Shown here: one piece after another, positions 1 through 4,988 of the stretch
Layout: every line of letters begins with the position of its first letter
Position numbering within the stretch: the stretch's first letter is position 1
Source of the DNA: Cellulomonas sp.
Lineage (GTDB): Bacteria > Actinomycetota > Actinomycetes > Actinomycetales > Cellulomonadaceae
Assembly: GCA_027451305.1 (NCBI GenBank)
Contig: DAIDJQ010000098.1
Span: 1-5,012, forward strand
Direction: 5' to 3'
DNA length: 5,012 bases
Position numbers and translations under genes: made by a program
The notes under the pieces: model-generated
What the model was told of the DNA's origin: nothing
Databases searched by the model: none
Seen by the model: the letters and a program-made list of their open reading frames with translations, nothing else

Positions 1-1
1 C

Positions 2-1786
2 CGCGGCCCGGAACACGTACCCGCCCGGGTCACCGACCCACGTCCCCGTTCCCTGCTGCGGGCGGTACTTGCCGGCCCGGGTGATGCTCCGCACGAGGTG
101 CGGGCCGCCTTGCGCAGCCGTGCGGCTGAGCACCGCTTCGATGTGACCGTGCGCATCGGCGTCACTGCCGCCACCAGCGAACGACGCAGCGTCCTCGGCC
201 GCGAGCTCGCCGCCGCCATCGCCGTCGCCGAAGCCCCGGGCGCCCGGATCGACCTGAAGCCCGACGACCCGAACGTGCTGAACGCCGCCCTGCCGCACCG
301 CTGGGGTGGCACCAGTCTGTCGGTCAGCGAGCTGGTGGCCCTGTGCGGCTGGCCGCTCGGTGCTGACGACCTGCCTGGCTTGCCGCCGGCCCACCCCAAG
401 ACGCTGCGAACCGATGCGAAGGTCGAGACCAAGCAGCGGCTGTTCGCCGAAGCGCTTGCCCCGGGCGACGGCCGGCGGATCGGTGTCGCCGCCACGGACG
501 CGCTGCATCACGGGATCGCCATCGGGTCCACCGGGTCGGGCAAGACGACCCTGCTGACGAACCTCATCACGGCCGATATCACCGCAGGCGCGCCGGTGCT
601 GGTGATAGATCCGAAGGCCCAGATGCCGGACCAGATCCTTGCCACGGTGCCCAAGCGCCGCTGGAAGGACGTCGTGATCATCGACGCCACCGCTGAATCC
701 CCGGTCGGGTTCAATCCGCTGGATGCCAGTGGCCGCGACCCCGATGTCGTGGCCGATGGCATCTTGGCGGTCTTCAAGCGCACCTTCGCCGAGTCCTGGG
801 GACCGCGCACCGGCGACATCTTCTCCGCCAGCCTGCGCACCCTGGCCCGCGCCGGACTAAGCGCCGCCGAGCCCTACACGCTCGTCGACCTGGTGCGCCT
901 CTGGACCGACCAGCGCTTCCGCACCCAAGTCGTCGGCCCGCTAGCTGCCGCCGGCGATGTCGGCCTCATGAGCTTCTGGGCCTGGTTCGAAGACCTTTCT
1001 CCCACCCAACGCTCCAACGTCCTGGCATCCCCGATGAACAAGCTGCGCGACATCCTGCTGCGACCAGCCGCGGTCAAGATCCTCGGCCAGCCCCGCCCCG
1101 CCTTCCGACTGCGCGACCTGTTCCGCGACCACAAGATCGTGCTCGTCCCGCTCAACGAGGGCCTCATCGGCCCCTTGACGGCCGAGCTGATCGGTTCGCT
1201 GGTGATCGCCGAGGTCTGGCAGGCCACCCAGGAACGCGCCGCAGACAAGGGCCATGAGCAGAACATCGGCTTCGTCTACGTCGATGAGGCCGACCGCTTC
1301 ATGAGCGGCCTGACTGTCTCCCTTCCCGACGCGCTGGCCCGCTCCCGCTCCCTGTCGGTGGCCTGGTTCCTGGCTGTCCAGTTCTGGGCCCAGATGCCAG
1401 CTGAGATGCGCGCCGCCGTCATGCACAACGCCCGCACCAAGGTCGTCTTCAAGCAGGACGCCTACGACGACGCCCGGATGCTCGCTCAGCTGTCGCCCGA
1501 GCTCGAAGCCGAGGACTTCATGGGGCTGGGGCTGTACGAGGTGTACCTGCGCCCGGTCGCTGGCGGCACCACTTCCGGCTGGGCATCGGCCAGGACCCTG
1601 CCGCCCACGCCCGGTCAGTTCGACCCTGCAGACGTCGCCGCCGCGAGCTACCGCCACCACCGGCCGCTGCCGCCGGTTGCAGTCGAGGAGCCCGACTCCG
1701 CCGATGACCTTGCCGGGCTGCTGCCGACCACTACATCACTCGGACCGATTGGACGCACCAAACGCTCCGGAGGGACACGTCCATGA
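2..1786 (+). CDS. Conjugative-transfer ATPase, HerA/VirB4/TraG class, 5' end outside window
   Basis: This is probably the DNA- or protein-pumping ATPase of a type IV secretion-like conjugation system. The frame is open to the first base of the window, so the start lies upstream; 594 residues are visible. Counting from the codon at base 2, a Walker A motif GSTGSGKT is at residues 175-182 (524-547). A VLVIDPK strand follows around residue 203, as in TraG/TraC/HerA-type ATPases. The Walker B motif FVYVDEADRF has its DE at residues 428-429 (1283-1288), and a glutamine motif LAVQFWAQ lies around residue 460. The 130 or so residues before Walker A (with FDVTVRIGV) look like the N-terminal domain of these ATPases. 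No membrane segment is visible, which leans towards a VirB4/HerA-like protein, but the missing N-terminus could hold one, so VirD4/TraG coupling protein remains open. The C-terminus is a proline-rich tail. The TGA stop overlaps an ATG (ATGA, 1783-1786), suggesting translational coupling to what follows. Confidence 0.88.
   Translation, partial: RGPEHVPARVTDPRPRSLLRAVLAGPGDAPHEVRAALRSRAAEHRFDVTVRIGVTAATSERRSVLGRELAAAIAVAEAPGARIDLKPDDPNVLNAALPHRWGGTSLSVSELVALCGWPLGADDLPGLPPAHPKTLRTDAKVETKQRLFAEALAPGDGRRIGVAATDALHHGIAIGSTGSGKTTLLTNLITADITAGAPVLVIDPKAQMPDQILATVPKRRWKDVVIIDATAESPVGFNPLDASGRDPDVVADGILAVFKRTFAESWGPRTGDIFSASLRTLARAGLSAAEPYTLVDLVRLWTDQRFRTQVVGPLAAAGDVGLMSFWAWFEDLSPTQRSNVLASPMNKLRDILLRPAAVKILGQPRPAFRLRDLFRDHKIVLVPLNEGLIGPLTAELIGSLVIAEVWQATQERAADKGHEQNIGFVYVDEADRFMSGLTVSLPDALARSRSLSVAWFLAVQFWAQMPAEMRAAVMHNARTKVVFKQDAYDDARMLAQLSPELEAEDFMGLGLYEVYLRPVAGGTTSGWASARTLPPTPGQFDPADVAAASYRHHRPLPPVAVEEPDSADDLAGLLPTTTSLGPIGRTKRSGGTRP
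1769..1774 (+). promoter_or_regulatory. Ribosome binding site for the ATG at 1783
   Basis: GGAGGG lies eight bases before ATG 1783, inside the last codons of the ATPase gene. Site and spacing are ideal, which shows that translation is meant to start here, even though the frame it opens has poor coding statistics after a few codons (see the 1783-1989 entry). Confidence 0.6.
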
Positions 1787-1989
1787 GCGGCCTCACCTCT
1801 TGGACGACCTGTCCGGCCGCCTGTCGTGTCGGCTGTCGTTTCACGACGGCGACGCCGCCGTCTCCTCGGCCAACCACGTGCGGTTTCACCTCTGGCAAGG
1901 AGGGGACTCCCCGCTGCTGCGGTGGTTCAAGAGGTCACGCGGCCCGGGCCGAAGGCTGCCACCGGGCGCCATCGGGAGTCTCGCGATGA
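1783..1989 (+). CDS. Doubtful 68-residue ORF, possibly the frameshifted start of the next gene
   Basis: This ORF has a good ribosome binding site and ATGA overlaps at both ends (with the ATPase stop at 1783-1786 and the next start at 1986-1989), which by layout alone argues for a real small gene. The product has seven cysteines and many T, P and R residues and resembles nothing I know. The base composition argues against this frame. Hand-counted over 1800-1985, positions that are third in the frame of the downstream gene are about 85% G/C, first about 68% and second about 58%. That is the normal pattern for a high-GC coding frame, but it belongs to the downstream frame, which is open throughout (reading LLDDLSGRL... 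to ...LPPGAIGSLAM). The simplest readings are a one-base loss just after ATG 1783, or a real N-terminal extension of the replication-relaxation protein from TTG 1800 or CTG 1914. I list this frame only because its start signals are strong. Confidence 0.25.
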   Translation: MSGLTSWTTCPAACRVGCRFTTATPPSPRPTTCGFTSGKEGTPRCCGGSRGHAARAEGCHRAPSGVSR

Positions 1990-2807
1990 GCCCGCAGCCC
2001 TGGTCACAGCTCGTCGAACGCCTGGCACCGCGCGACCTGACTGTCCTGGACGATCTGGAGCAGTTCAGGCTGCTGACCTCACGCCAGATTCAACGACTGC
2101 ACTTCGCCGTCGGCACCGAGCACGCCACAGTCTCGGCGGCCACCCGGGCAACACAGCGCGCCCTGACCAAACTGGAGAGCTTCGGCATCCTGGACCGGCT
2201 GCAGCACCGCGTCGGCGGGGTACGCCACGGCAGCCAGGGCATCGTCTGGCAACTGACGAGCACTGGCAGCCGCCTCCAGCAGGAACGCTCCGGCGCTCAC
2301 AACCGCCACCGCTACAGCGAGCCGTCGACGCTGTTCGTCGATCACACCCTGGCCGTCGCCGAGTGCGCCGTCCGCGTCCGCGAGCTCCAGCGTGCCGGAC
2401 GTCTCGAAGTCGTCGAGTTGGCCACAGAGCCCGACAACTGGCGCACCTTCCTCGGCGCGGACACCCGGGCGGTCACGCTCAAGCCCGACCTGTCGCTCAT
2501 CACGGCCAGCGGCGACTTCGAGGACCACTGGTTCATCGAGGTCGACCGCGACACCGAACACCTGCCGAAGGTGCTCGCCAAATGCGCGGTCTACTCCCGC
2601 TACGCCGCCACCGGCATCGAGCAGCAGACCCGCGGCGTCTTCCCGCGCGTGCTCTGGCTAACACCCACCGAGACGCGGGCGATCGCGATCCGCAGCGCCA
2701 TCACGGACGCCGAGTCGCTACCCACTGGTCTCTTCCTCGTACTCGCCAACGCCGACTTCGACGCGACCATCGCGCCGCAAGAGGGCCCCGACGCGAGCGT
2801 CCCGTAG
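1986..2807 (+). CDS. Replication-relaxation family protein
   Basis: This 273-residue protein resembles the replication-relaxation family common on actinobacterial plasmids and conjugative elements, thought to act in plasmid DNA processing or replication. Residues 10-100 form a winged-helix DNA-binding domain: the opening LAPRDLTVLDDLEQFRLLTS is characteristic, followed by RQIQRLHF, RALTKLESFGIL and a wing with VGGVRHGSQG. Residues 115-250 look like a nuclease-type fold (PD at 167-168, then WFIEVDRDTE around 182-191, then K195 and K199). It resembles a PD-(D/E)xK core, but the lysine expected two residues after E185 is an aspartate. I chose ATG 1986 because GGGAG lies seven bases upstream (1974-1978) and the family motif starts a few residues later. 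The frame is also open and well coded back to about 1800, so a longer protein is possible. It sits just behind the ATPase and is likely co-transcribed with it. Confidence 0.82.
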   Translation: MSPQPWSQLVERLAPRDLTVLDDLEQFRLLTSRQIQRLHFAVGTEHATVSAATRATQRALTKLESFGILDRLQHRVGGVRHGSQGIVWQLTSTGSRLQQERSGAHNRHRYSEPSTLFVDHTLAVAECAVRVRELQRAGRLEVVELATEPDNWRTFLGADTRAVTLKPDLSLITASGDFEDHWFIEVDRDTEHLPKVLAKCAVYSRYAATGIEQQTRGVFPRVLWLTPTETRAIAIRSAITDAESLPTGLFLVLANADFDATIAPQEGPDASVP

Positions 2808-2891
2808 CGGCTATGCCCTGCCCCCGACCCTGACGGGTTCTGCCCGTCGTCCACCACAACAACCCCATGCCACAGAAAGGAGGAACCAACT
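2808..2891 (+). promoter_or_regulatory. 84-base gap with a small perfect hairpin
   Basis: The gap contains GACGGG (2832-2837), a five-base loop and CCCGTC (2843-2848), a perfect six-base-pair stem. No T-run follows, so it is not a convincing intrinsic terminator; it could be an attenuator or an mRNA-stability hairpin between the replication-relaxation gene and the downstream cluster. I see no clear -35/-10 pair here, so the downstream genes may be read through from upstream. Confidence 0.35.
2876..2885 (+). promoter_or_regulatory. Very strong ribosome binding site deciding a GTG start
   Basis: AAAGGAGGAA is close to a perfect Shine-Dalgarno sequence. Its AGGAGG core (2878-2883) lies eight bases before GTG 2892, which fixes that non-ATG start for the 268-residue protein. 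Confidence 0.75.
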
Positions 2892-3698
2892 GTGGAACAC
2901 CGAGAACCAACCGAGAACCGGCTCACGCCCGAGGCGTTCGCCCGCTTCTTCGACGCCGACCAGGAGCGCCGCCGTCTGCAGGACGAGCTGATGCGTGAGC
3001 TGCCCTACCCCAAGAACGCCCCCGAGCTCTTCGCCCGGGTCATGGCCGATGAGGTCCGCCGCGACTTCATGCAGAACCTGCCCCACGGCCGCGACATCGA
3101 CCCGGTCACCGGCCGCCTGATCGCCTACTCGCTGATCAAGTACGCGCCCGACGACGCACCCGTCAGGGCCCTGACCACCTACTACCGCTCGGGCCGCGGC
3201 AGCCGGGACGAGCTTCGCGCCGAGTACCTGCCGCTCTACCAAAGCGAGCAGATGGAGCCGGAGGGCCGGCTGCTGCTCGACATCCTGGGCACCCATCTGT
3301 ACCGGCGCGAGCACCCCGACCGCGGCCAGCAGCCGCGCCACTACCCCGTGCGGGCCACGCTGCTGACCGTCACCAACCGCGCCGAGCAGACCCTGCTGCA
3401 CTTCCCGATGCAGTACGGCCGCGGCCTGGCCGACGACGACGTTGAGCCGGTTGCCGCTGAAATGTGCCACCACGTGCGGGTCAAAGGCGACCCGTTCCTG
3501 GCCTACCTACGACTGCCGGGCATCGACGCCGCGTCGAGCGATCTGCTGCACCGCTTTGAACTCGCCTACCAGGGCGTCGCCGGCCAAGACGTCGACGCCG
3601 ATGGCCTGCACCGCGGACCGGACGAGATGTTCGGCCACCACGAACCCAGCTGGGAAGCCGTGGAGATCGGAGGACAAGTCCATGTCTTCTACCACTGA
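2892..3698 (+). CDS. 268-residue protein with ArdA-like C-terminal segment
   Basis: I do not recognise the whole protein. The first 190 or so residues are charged and mostly helical in appearance (for example FARFFDADQERRRLQDELMR) with no membrane segment, signal peptide or known catalytic motif. From residue 200 the sequence reads FLAYLRLP..D...LLHRFELAYQG (202-228) and ends in VHVFYH. The aromatic-acidic 'F-x-x-A-Y-x-G' block and the terminal HVF are features of the C-terminal part of ArdA, a DNA-mimic protein that blocks type I restriction enzymes. The same 27-residue block occurs ungapped in the acidic protein at 3990-4388, with 10 identities by eye, so the two look paralogous. Start GTG 2892 is supported by its ribosome binding site. 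The 3' end overlaps the next gene by 17 bases. Antirestriction or another DNA-mimic role is inferred from the C-terminus and neighbours; the N-terminal role is unknown. Confidence 0.8.
   Translation: MEHREPTENRLTPEAFARFFDADQERRRLQDELMRELPYPKNAPELFARVMADEVRRDFMQNLPHGRDIDPVTGRLIAYSLIKYAPDDAPVRALTTYYRSGRGSRDELRAEYLPLYQSEQMEPEGRLLLDILGTHLYRREHPDRGQQPRHYPVRATLLTVTNRAEQTLLHFPMQYGRGLADDDVEPVAAEMCHHVRVKGDPFLAYLRLPGIDAASSDLLHRFELAYQGVAGQDVDADGLHRGPDEMFGHHEPSWEAVEIGGQVHVFYH
3669..3673 (+). promoter_or_regulatory. Ribosome binding site deciding the start at 3682
   Basis: GGAGG, inside the end of the preceding gene, lies eight bases before ATG 3682. It selects this ATG over an upstream alternative start in the same frame near 3442, which would overlap the preceding gene by more than 250 bases. 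Confidence 0.65.
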
Positions 3699-3990
3699 TC
3701 CCCAGGTCGCCCAGGCGATCGAGGCTGGCATCCACCACGCCGAACAGCTGCGCCGCCCGATCGACGCCACCACCGCCCGGATGATCGCCATCTGCCTTGG
3801 CGATCTCGGCAGCCAGCTGCAGCACTTCGGCCTGACCGGCACCCTGCACCGCGCTCAAGCACTGCTGGAGATGGAGTGGCTCGACGTCACTCCAGACACC
3901 CAGTTGTGGGCCGGCGCGCTATGGGACTACCTCGACCAGCCCCGCCTGCCCCGTCACCACCCGCTCGCCCCGGAAGGCAGGGCTGCCTGA
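3682..3990 (+). CDS. Small helical protein of unknown function in the ArdA-like cluster
   Basis: This 102-residue soluble protein appears to consist of several amphipathic helices: QVAQAIEAGIHHAEQL (8-23), TARMIAICLGDLGSQLQHFG (31-50), LHRAQALLEMEWLD (55-68) and QLWAGALWDYLDQ (74-86), then a proline/histidine-rich tail. There is no signal peptide, metal site or catalytic motif. The pattern 'I-D-x-x-T-A-R-x-I-A ... G-L-T-G-x-L ... W-x-x-x-L-x-x-Y' reminds me of small uncharacterised proteins on actinobacterial plasmids, but this is from memory and unverified. The start overlaps the end of the preceding gene by 17 bases and its TGA shares a base with the next ATG (TGATG, 3988-3992), so it is surely translated together with both ArdA-like genes. 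An accessory or partner role to them is inference from position only. Confidence 0.78.
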   Translation: MSSTTDPQVAQAIEAGIHHAEQLRRPIDATTARMIAICLGDLGSQLQHFGLTGTLHRAQALLEMEWLDVTPDTQLWAGALWDYLDQPRLPRHHPLAPEGRAA

Positions 3991-4388
3991 TGGAACGCTT
4001 CCCCGACCACCCAGCCGAGCCAGAGCGCCAGGGCCGACACGCAGCCGGACCTGAAGAGCATTTGGCACGCGTCGAGCGCTACCTCGACACCTACGGCAAC
4101 GCCTTTCGGGCCTTCCTGACCCTGCCGGACAGCGACGAGAGCGACCCGGGGGTCCTTGACGACTTCGACGAGTCCTACGTCGGCTCCTACCGCCACGACC
4201 GTGAACACGTCCTGGAGAACGTCACCGAGTACGCCTCAGTCCGCGATCAGATCCTGCGGCTGGCCCGTGACGCCGGCTGGACCGACGACGTCGTGCACAT
4301 CGACGTCGACATCCTGTGGGACCTGACCCAGTCGATCTTATTCGACATCGTCGACTACCAAGACGAGTACCACGTCTTCGGCAAATAG
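3990..4388 (+). CDS. Acidic ArdA-like antirestriction protein
   Basis: This 132-residue protein is strongly acidic: by hand count 31 Asp/Glu against 12 Arg/Lys, as expected for a DNA mimic. Residues 28-65 read RVERYLDTYGNAFRAFL... then VLDDFDESYVGSY, matching the ArdA pattern of a helix followed by 'F-(E/D)-x-(A/S)-Y-x-G' and an acidic helix (70-80). Residues 104-130 (IDVDILWDL ... DYQDEYHVF) resemble the ArdA C-terminal strand region that ends in HVF. ArdA proteins I know are about 165-170 residues, so this is shorter and seems to lack the N-terminal domain. ArdA inhibits type I restriction enzymes during entry of conjugative DNA, which suits this setting. ATG 3990 shares its A with the preceding stop; AGGG at 3979-3982, seven bases upstream, can serve as binding site. 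No terminator is visible after the TAG. Another acidic protein family is possible but less likely. Confidence 0.82.
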   Translation: MERFPDHPAEPERQGRHAAGPEEHLARVERYLDTYGNAFRAFLTLPDSDESDPGVLDDFDESYVGSYRHDREHVLENVTEYASVRDQILRLARDAGWTDDVVHIDVDILWDLTQSILFDIVDYQDEYHVFGK

Positions 4389-4444
4389 CCACGCACCTAT
4401 CGATCACTAATCAACCACCTGACGTCACCTGCCAACCATCGTTG

Positions 4445-4480
4445 CGGACGTTCTCCGAAGGCGAACCCCTAAGGTGTCCG
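4445..4480 (+). repeat. Nested inverted repeat CGGAC/GTCCG with inner GTTC/GAAC
   Basis: CGGAC (4445-4449) pairs with GTCCG (4476-4480), and inside it GTTC (4450-4453) pairs with GAAC (4463-4466). TCCGAA also occurs twice as a direct repeat (4454-4459 and 4477-4482). The 3' arm carries nine unpaired bases, so as RNA this is an imperfect hairpin; without a T-run it is not a clear terminator. It could be a weak terminator for the ArdA-like genes or a binding site. Confidence 0.35.
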
Positions 4481-4497
4481 AAAATGACCACAAAACT

Positions 4498-4526
4498 CTA
4501 GCAATTCCTCGGAATAGGCGTAAAAT
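4498..4526 (+). promoter_or_regulatory. Candidate promoter of the XRE regulator
   Basis: TAAAAT (4521-4526) matches five of six bases of the -10 consensus. The hexamer 17 bases upstream, CTAGCA (4498-4503), matches the -35 consensus only at three positions, so the promoter may need an activator or may be weak. Transcription would start near 4533, giving a short leader with GAGGAG (4542-4547) eight bases before ATG 4556. Confidence 0.45.
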
Positions 4527-4537
4527 GGAAAGGAATA
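4504..4537 (+). promoter_or_regulatory. Possible operator: ATTCC/GGAAT palindrome plus a repeat GGAATA 21 bases on
   Basis: ATTCC (4504-4508), two bases, GGAAT (4511-4515) form an inverted repeat located in the spacer of the candidate promoter. GGAATA recurs at 4511-4516 and 4532-4537, exactly 21 bases apart, or two helical turns, flanking the -10 box. This is the geometry expected for a repressor covering its own promoter; the XRE protein encoded directly downstream is the natural candidate. Confidence 0.4.
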
Positions 4538-4555
4538 CATTGAGGAGATGCAGAA

Positions 4556-4942
4556 ATGGCCACCACACCTGACGAGGTTCGACAACTAGGCAAACTGATT
4601 CGCGCGACAAGAATCACGAAGAAGATCTCACGGCTGGAGCTGGCGCGCCGCTCGGCGGTACCGCGAACAACCCTGATCCGATTGGAGAAGGGCACCATCG
4701 CCCGCCCGCGCCTCGACCTGGTGTCCGCCATCGCCGTAGCACTGGAAGTGCCCGCCAGCGAGTACTTCGCCGTCCTCGGCTGGCAGGCGGACACCACCTT
4801 GCCGGGCCTCGTGCCTTACCTGAGAGCCCGCTACAGCCAGCTACCACCCGAAACACTCATCGAGATCGAGGCCTACCTGCAGACCATCGCCGAGCGCGAC
4901 GGCATCGACTTCGATCAACCACCTACACGACCACTTGGGTAG
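4556..4942 (+). CDS. XRE-family helix-turn-helix transcriptional regulator
   Basis: This 128-residue cytoplasmic DNA-binding protein has a Cro/C1-type helix-turn-helix over residues 10-66: LGKLIRATRITKKISRLELA, then RRSAVPRTTLIRLEKG as turn and recognition helix (about 31-46), then LDLVSAIAVALEV. A second short domain, residues 82-115, contains VPYLRARYSQLPPETLIEIEAYL, a C-terminal arrangement I associate with actinobacterial element-borne regulators. The start has GAGGAG (4542-4547) at eight-base spacing. The first codons are AT-richer than the rest. It has its own candidate promoter with repeat elements, so it probably represses itself and perhaps the gene beginning at 4989; its target genes are unknown. 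It ends 46 bases before the next start, so the two are probably one transcript. Confidence 0.9.
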   Translation: MATTPDEVRQLGKLIRATRITKKISRLELARRSAVPRTTLIRLEKGTIARPRLDLVSAIAVALEVPASEYFAVLGWQADTTLPGLVPYLRARYSQLPPETLIEIEAYLQTIAERDGIDFDQPPTRPLG

Positions 4943-4959
4943 CCAGAACTTTAGGTAGC

Positions 4960-4968
4960 GACGTCAGG
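4960..4968 (+). repeat. GACGTCAGG, inverted copy of CCTGACGTC at 4418-4426
   Basis: In the 46-base gap after the XRE gene, GACGTCAGG is the exact reverse complement of CCTGACGTC upstream of that gene. Both contain the palindrome GACGTC. It may be a regulator binding site present on both sides of the XRE gene, but a nine-base match over these two gaps can also arise by chance. Confidence 0.25.
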
Positions 4969-4972
4969 CGGA

Positions 4973-4979
4973 AAGGAGG
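4973..4979 (+). promoter_or_regulatory. Strong ribosome binding site for the gene starting at 4989
   Basis: AAGGAGG lies nine bases before ATG 4989 and closely matches the Shine-Dalgarno consensus, so the ATG is a real start even though only 24 coding bases are visible. Confidence 0.7.
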
Positions 4980-4988
4980 GATTTCACC

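Larger units (their letters stand above)
4389..4555 (+). promoter_or_regulatory. 167-base AT-richer regulatory region upstream of the XRE gene
   Basis: The region is non-coding and markedly less GC-rich than its surroundings, especially from about 4481. It contains, in order, an eight-base palindrome TGACGTCA (4420-4427) embedded in a tandem CACCTG repeat at ten-base spacing (4416-4421 and 4426-4431), a nested inverted repeat (4445-4480), and the candidate promoter and operator arms described separately. I see no T-run terminator for the upstream cluster. Confidence 0.6.

Noticed and set aside
941..1660. Long reverse-strand ORF of about 239 codons opposite the ATPase gene
   Set aside because: It mirrors a gene with clear Walker motifs, has no supporting start signals and encodes a low-complexity product typical of antisense frames in high-GC DNA.
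1826..2833. Long + strand ORF overlapping the replication-relaxation gene
   Set aside because: The product is dominated by arginine, proline and alanine, as expected from an out-of-frame reading of a high-GC gene, and the other frame carries a recognisable family.
2832..2848. Hairpin as an intrinsic terminator
   Set aside because: The stem is only six base pairs and is followed by an A/C-rich stretch with no run of T, so termination is not supported; kept only as a possible regulatory hairpin.
2811..3473. Reverse-strand ORF of about 220 codons opposite the 268-residue gene
   Set aside because: The + strand gene has an excellent ribosome binding site, correct overlap with its neighbour and a recognisable C-terminal motif; the reverse frame is valine/glycine/alanine-rich shadow sequence.
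3442..3681. Upstream extension of the small helical protein to a start near 3442
   Set aside because: The extension would overlap the preceding gene by more than 250 bases and is serine/threonine/arginine-rich shadow sequence, while ATG 3682 has GGAGG at the right distance.
3876..3989. Upstream extension of the acidic ArdA-like protein to a start near 3876
   Set aside because: The extra residues are arginine- and proline-rich, unlike the acidic body, and ATG 3990 is coupled to the preceding stop through TGATG.
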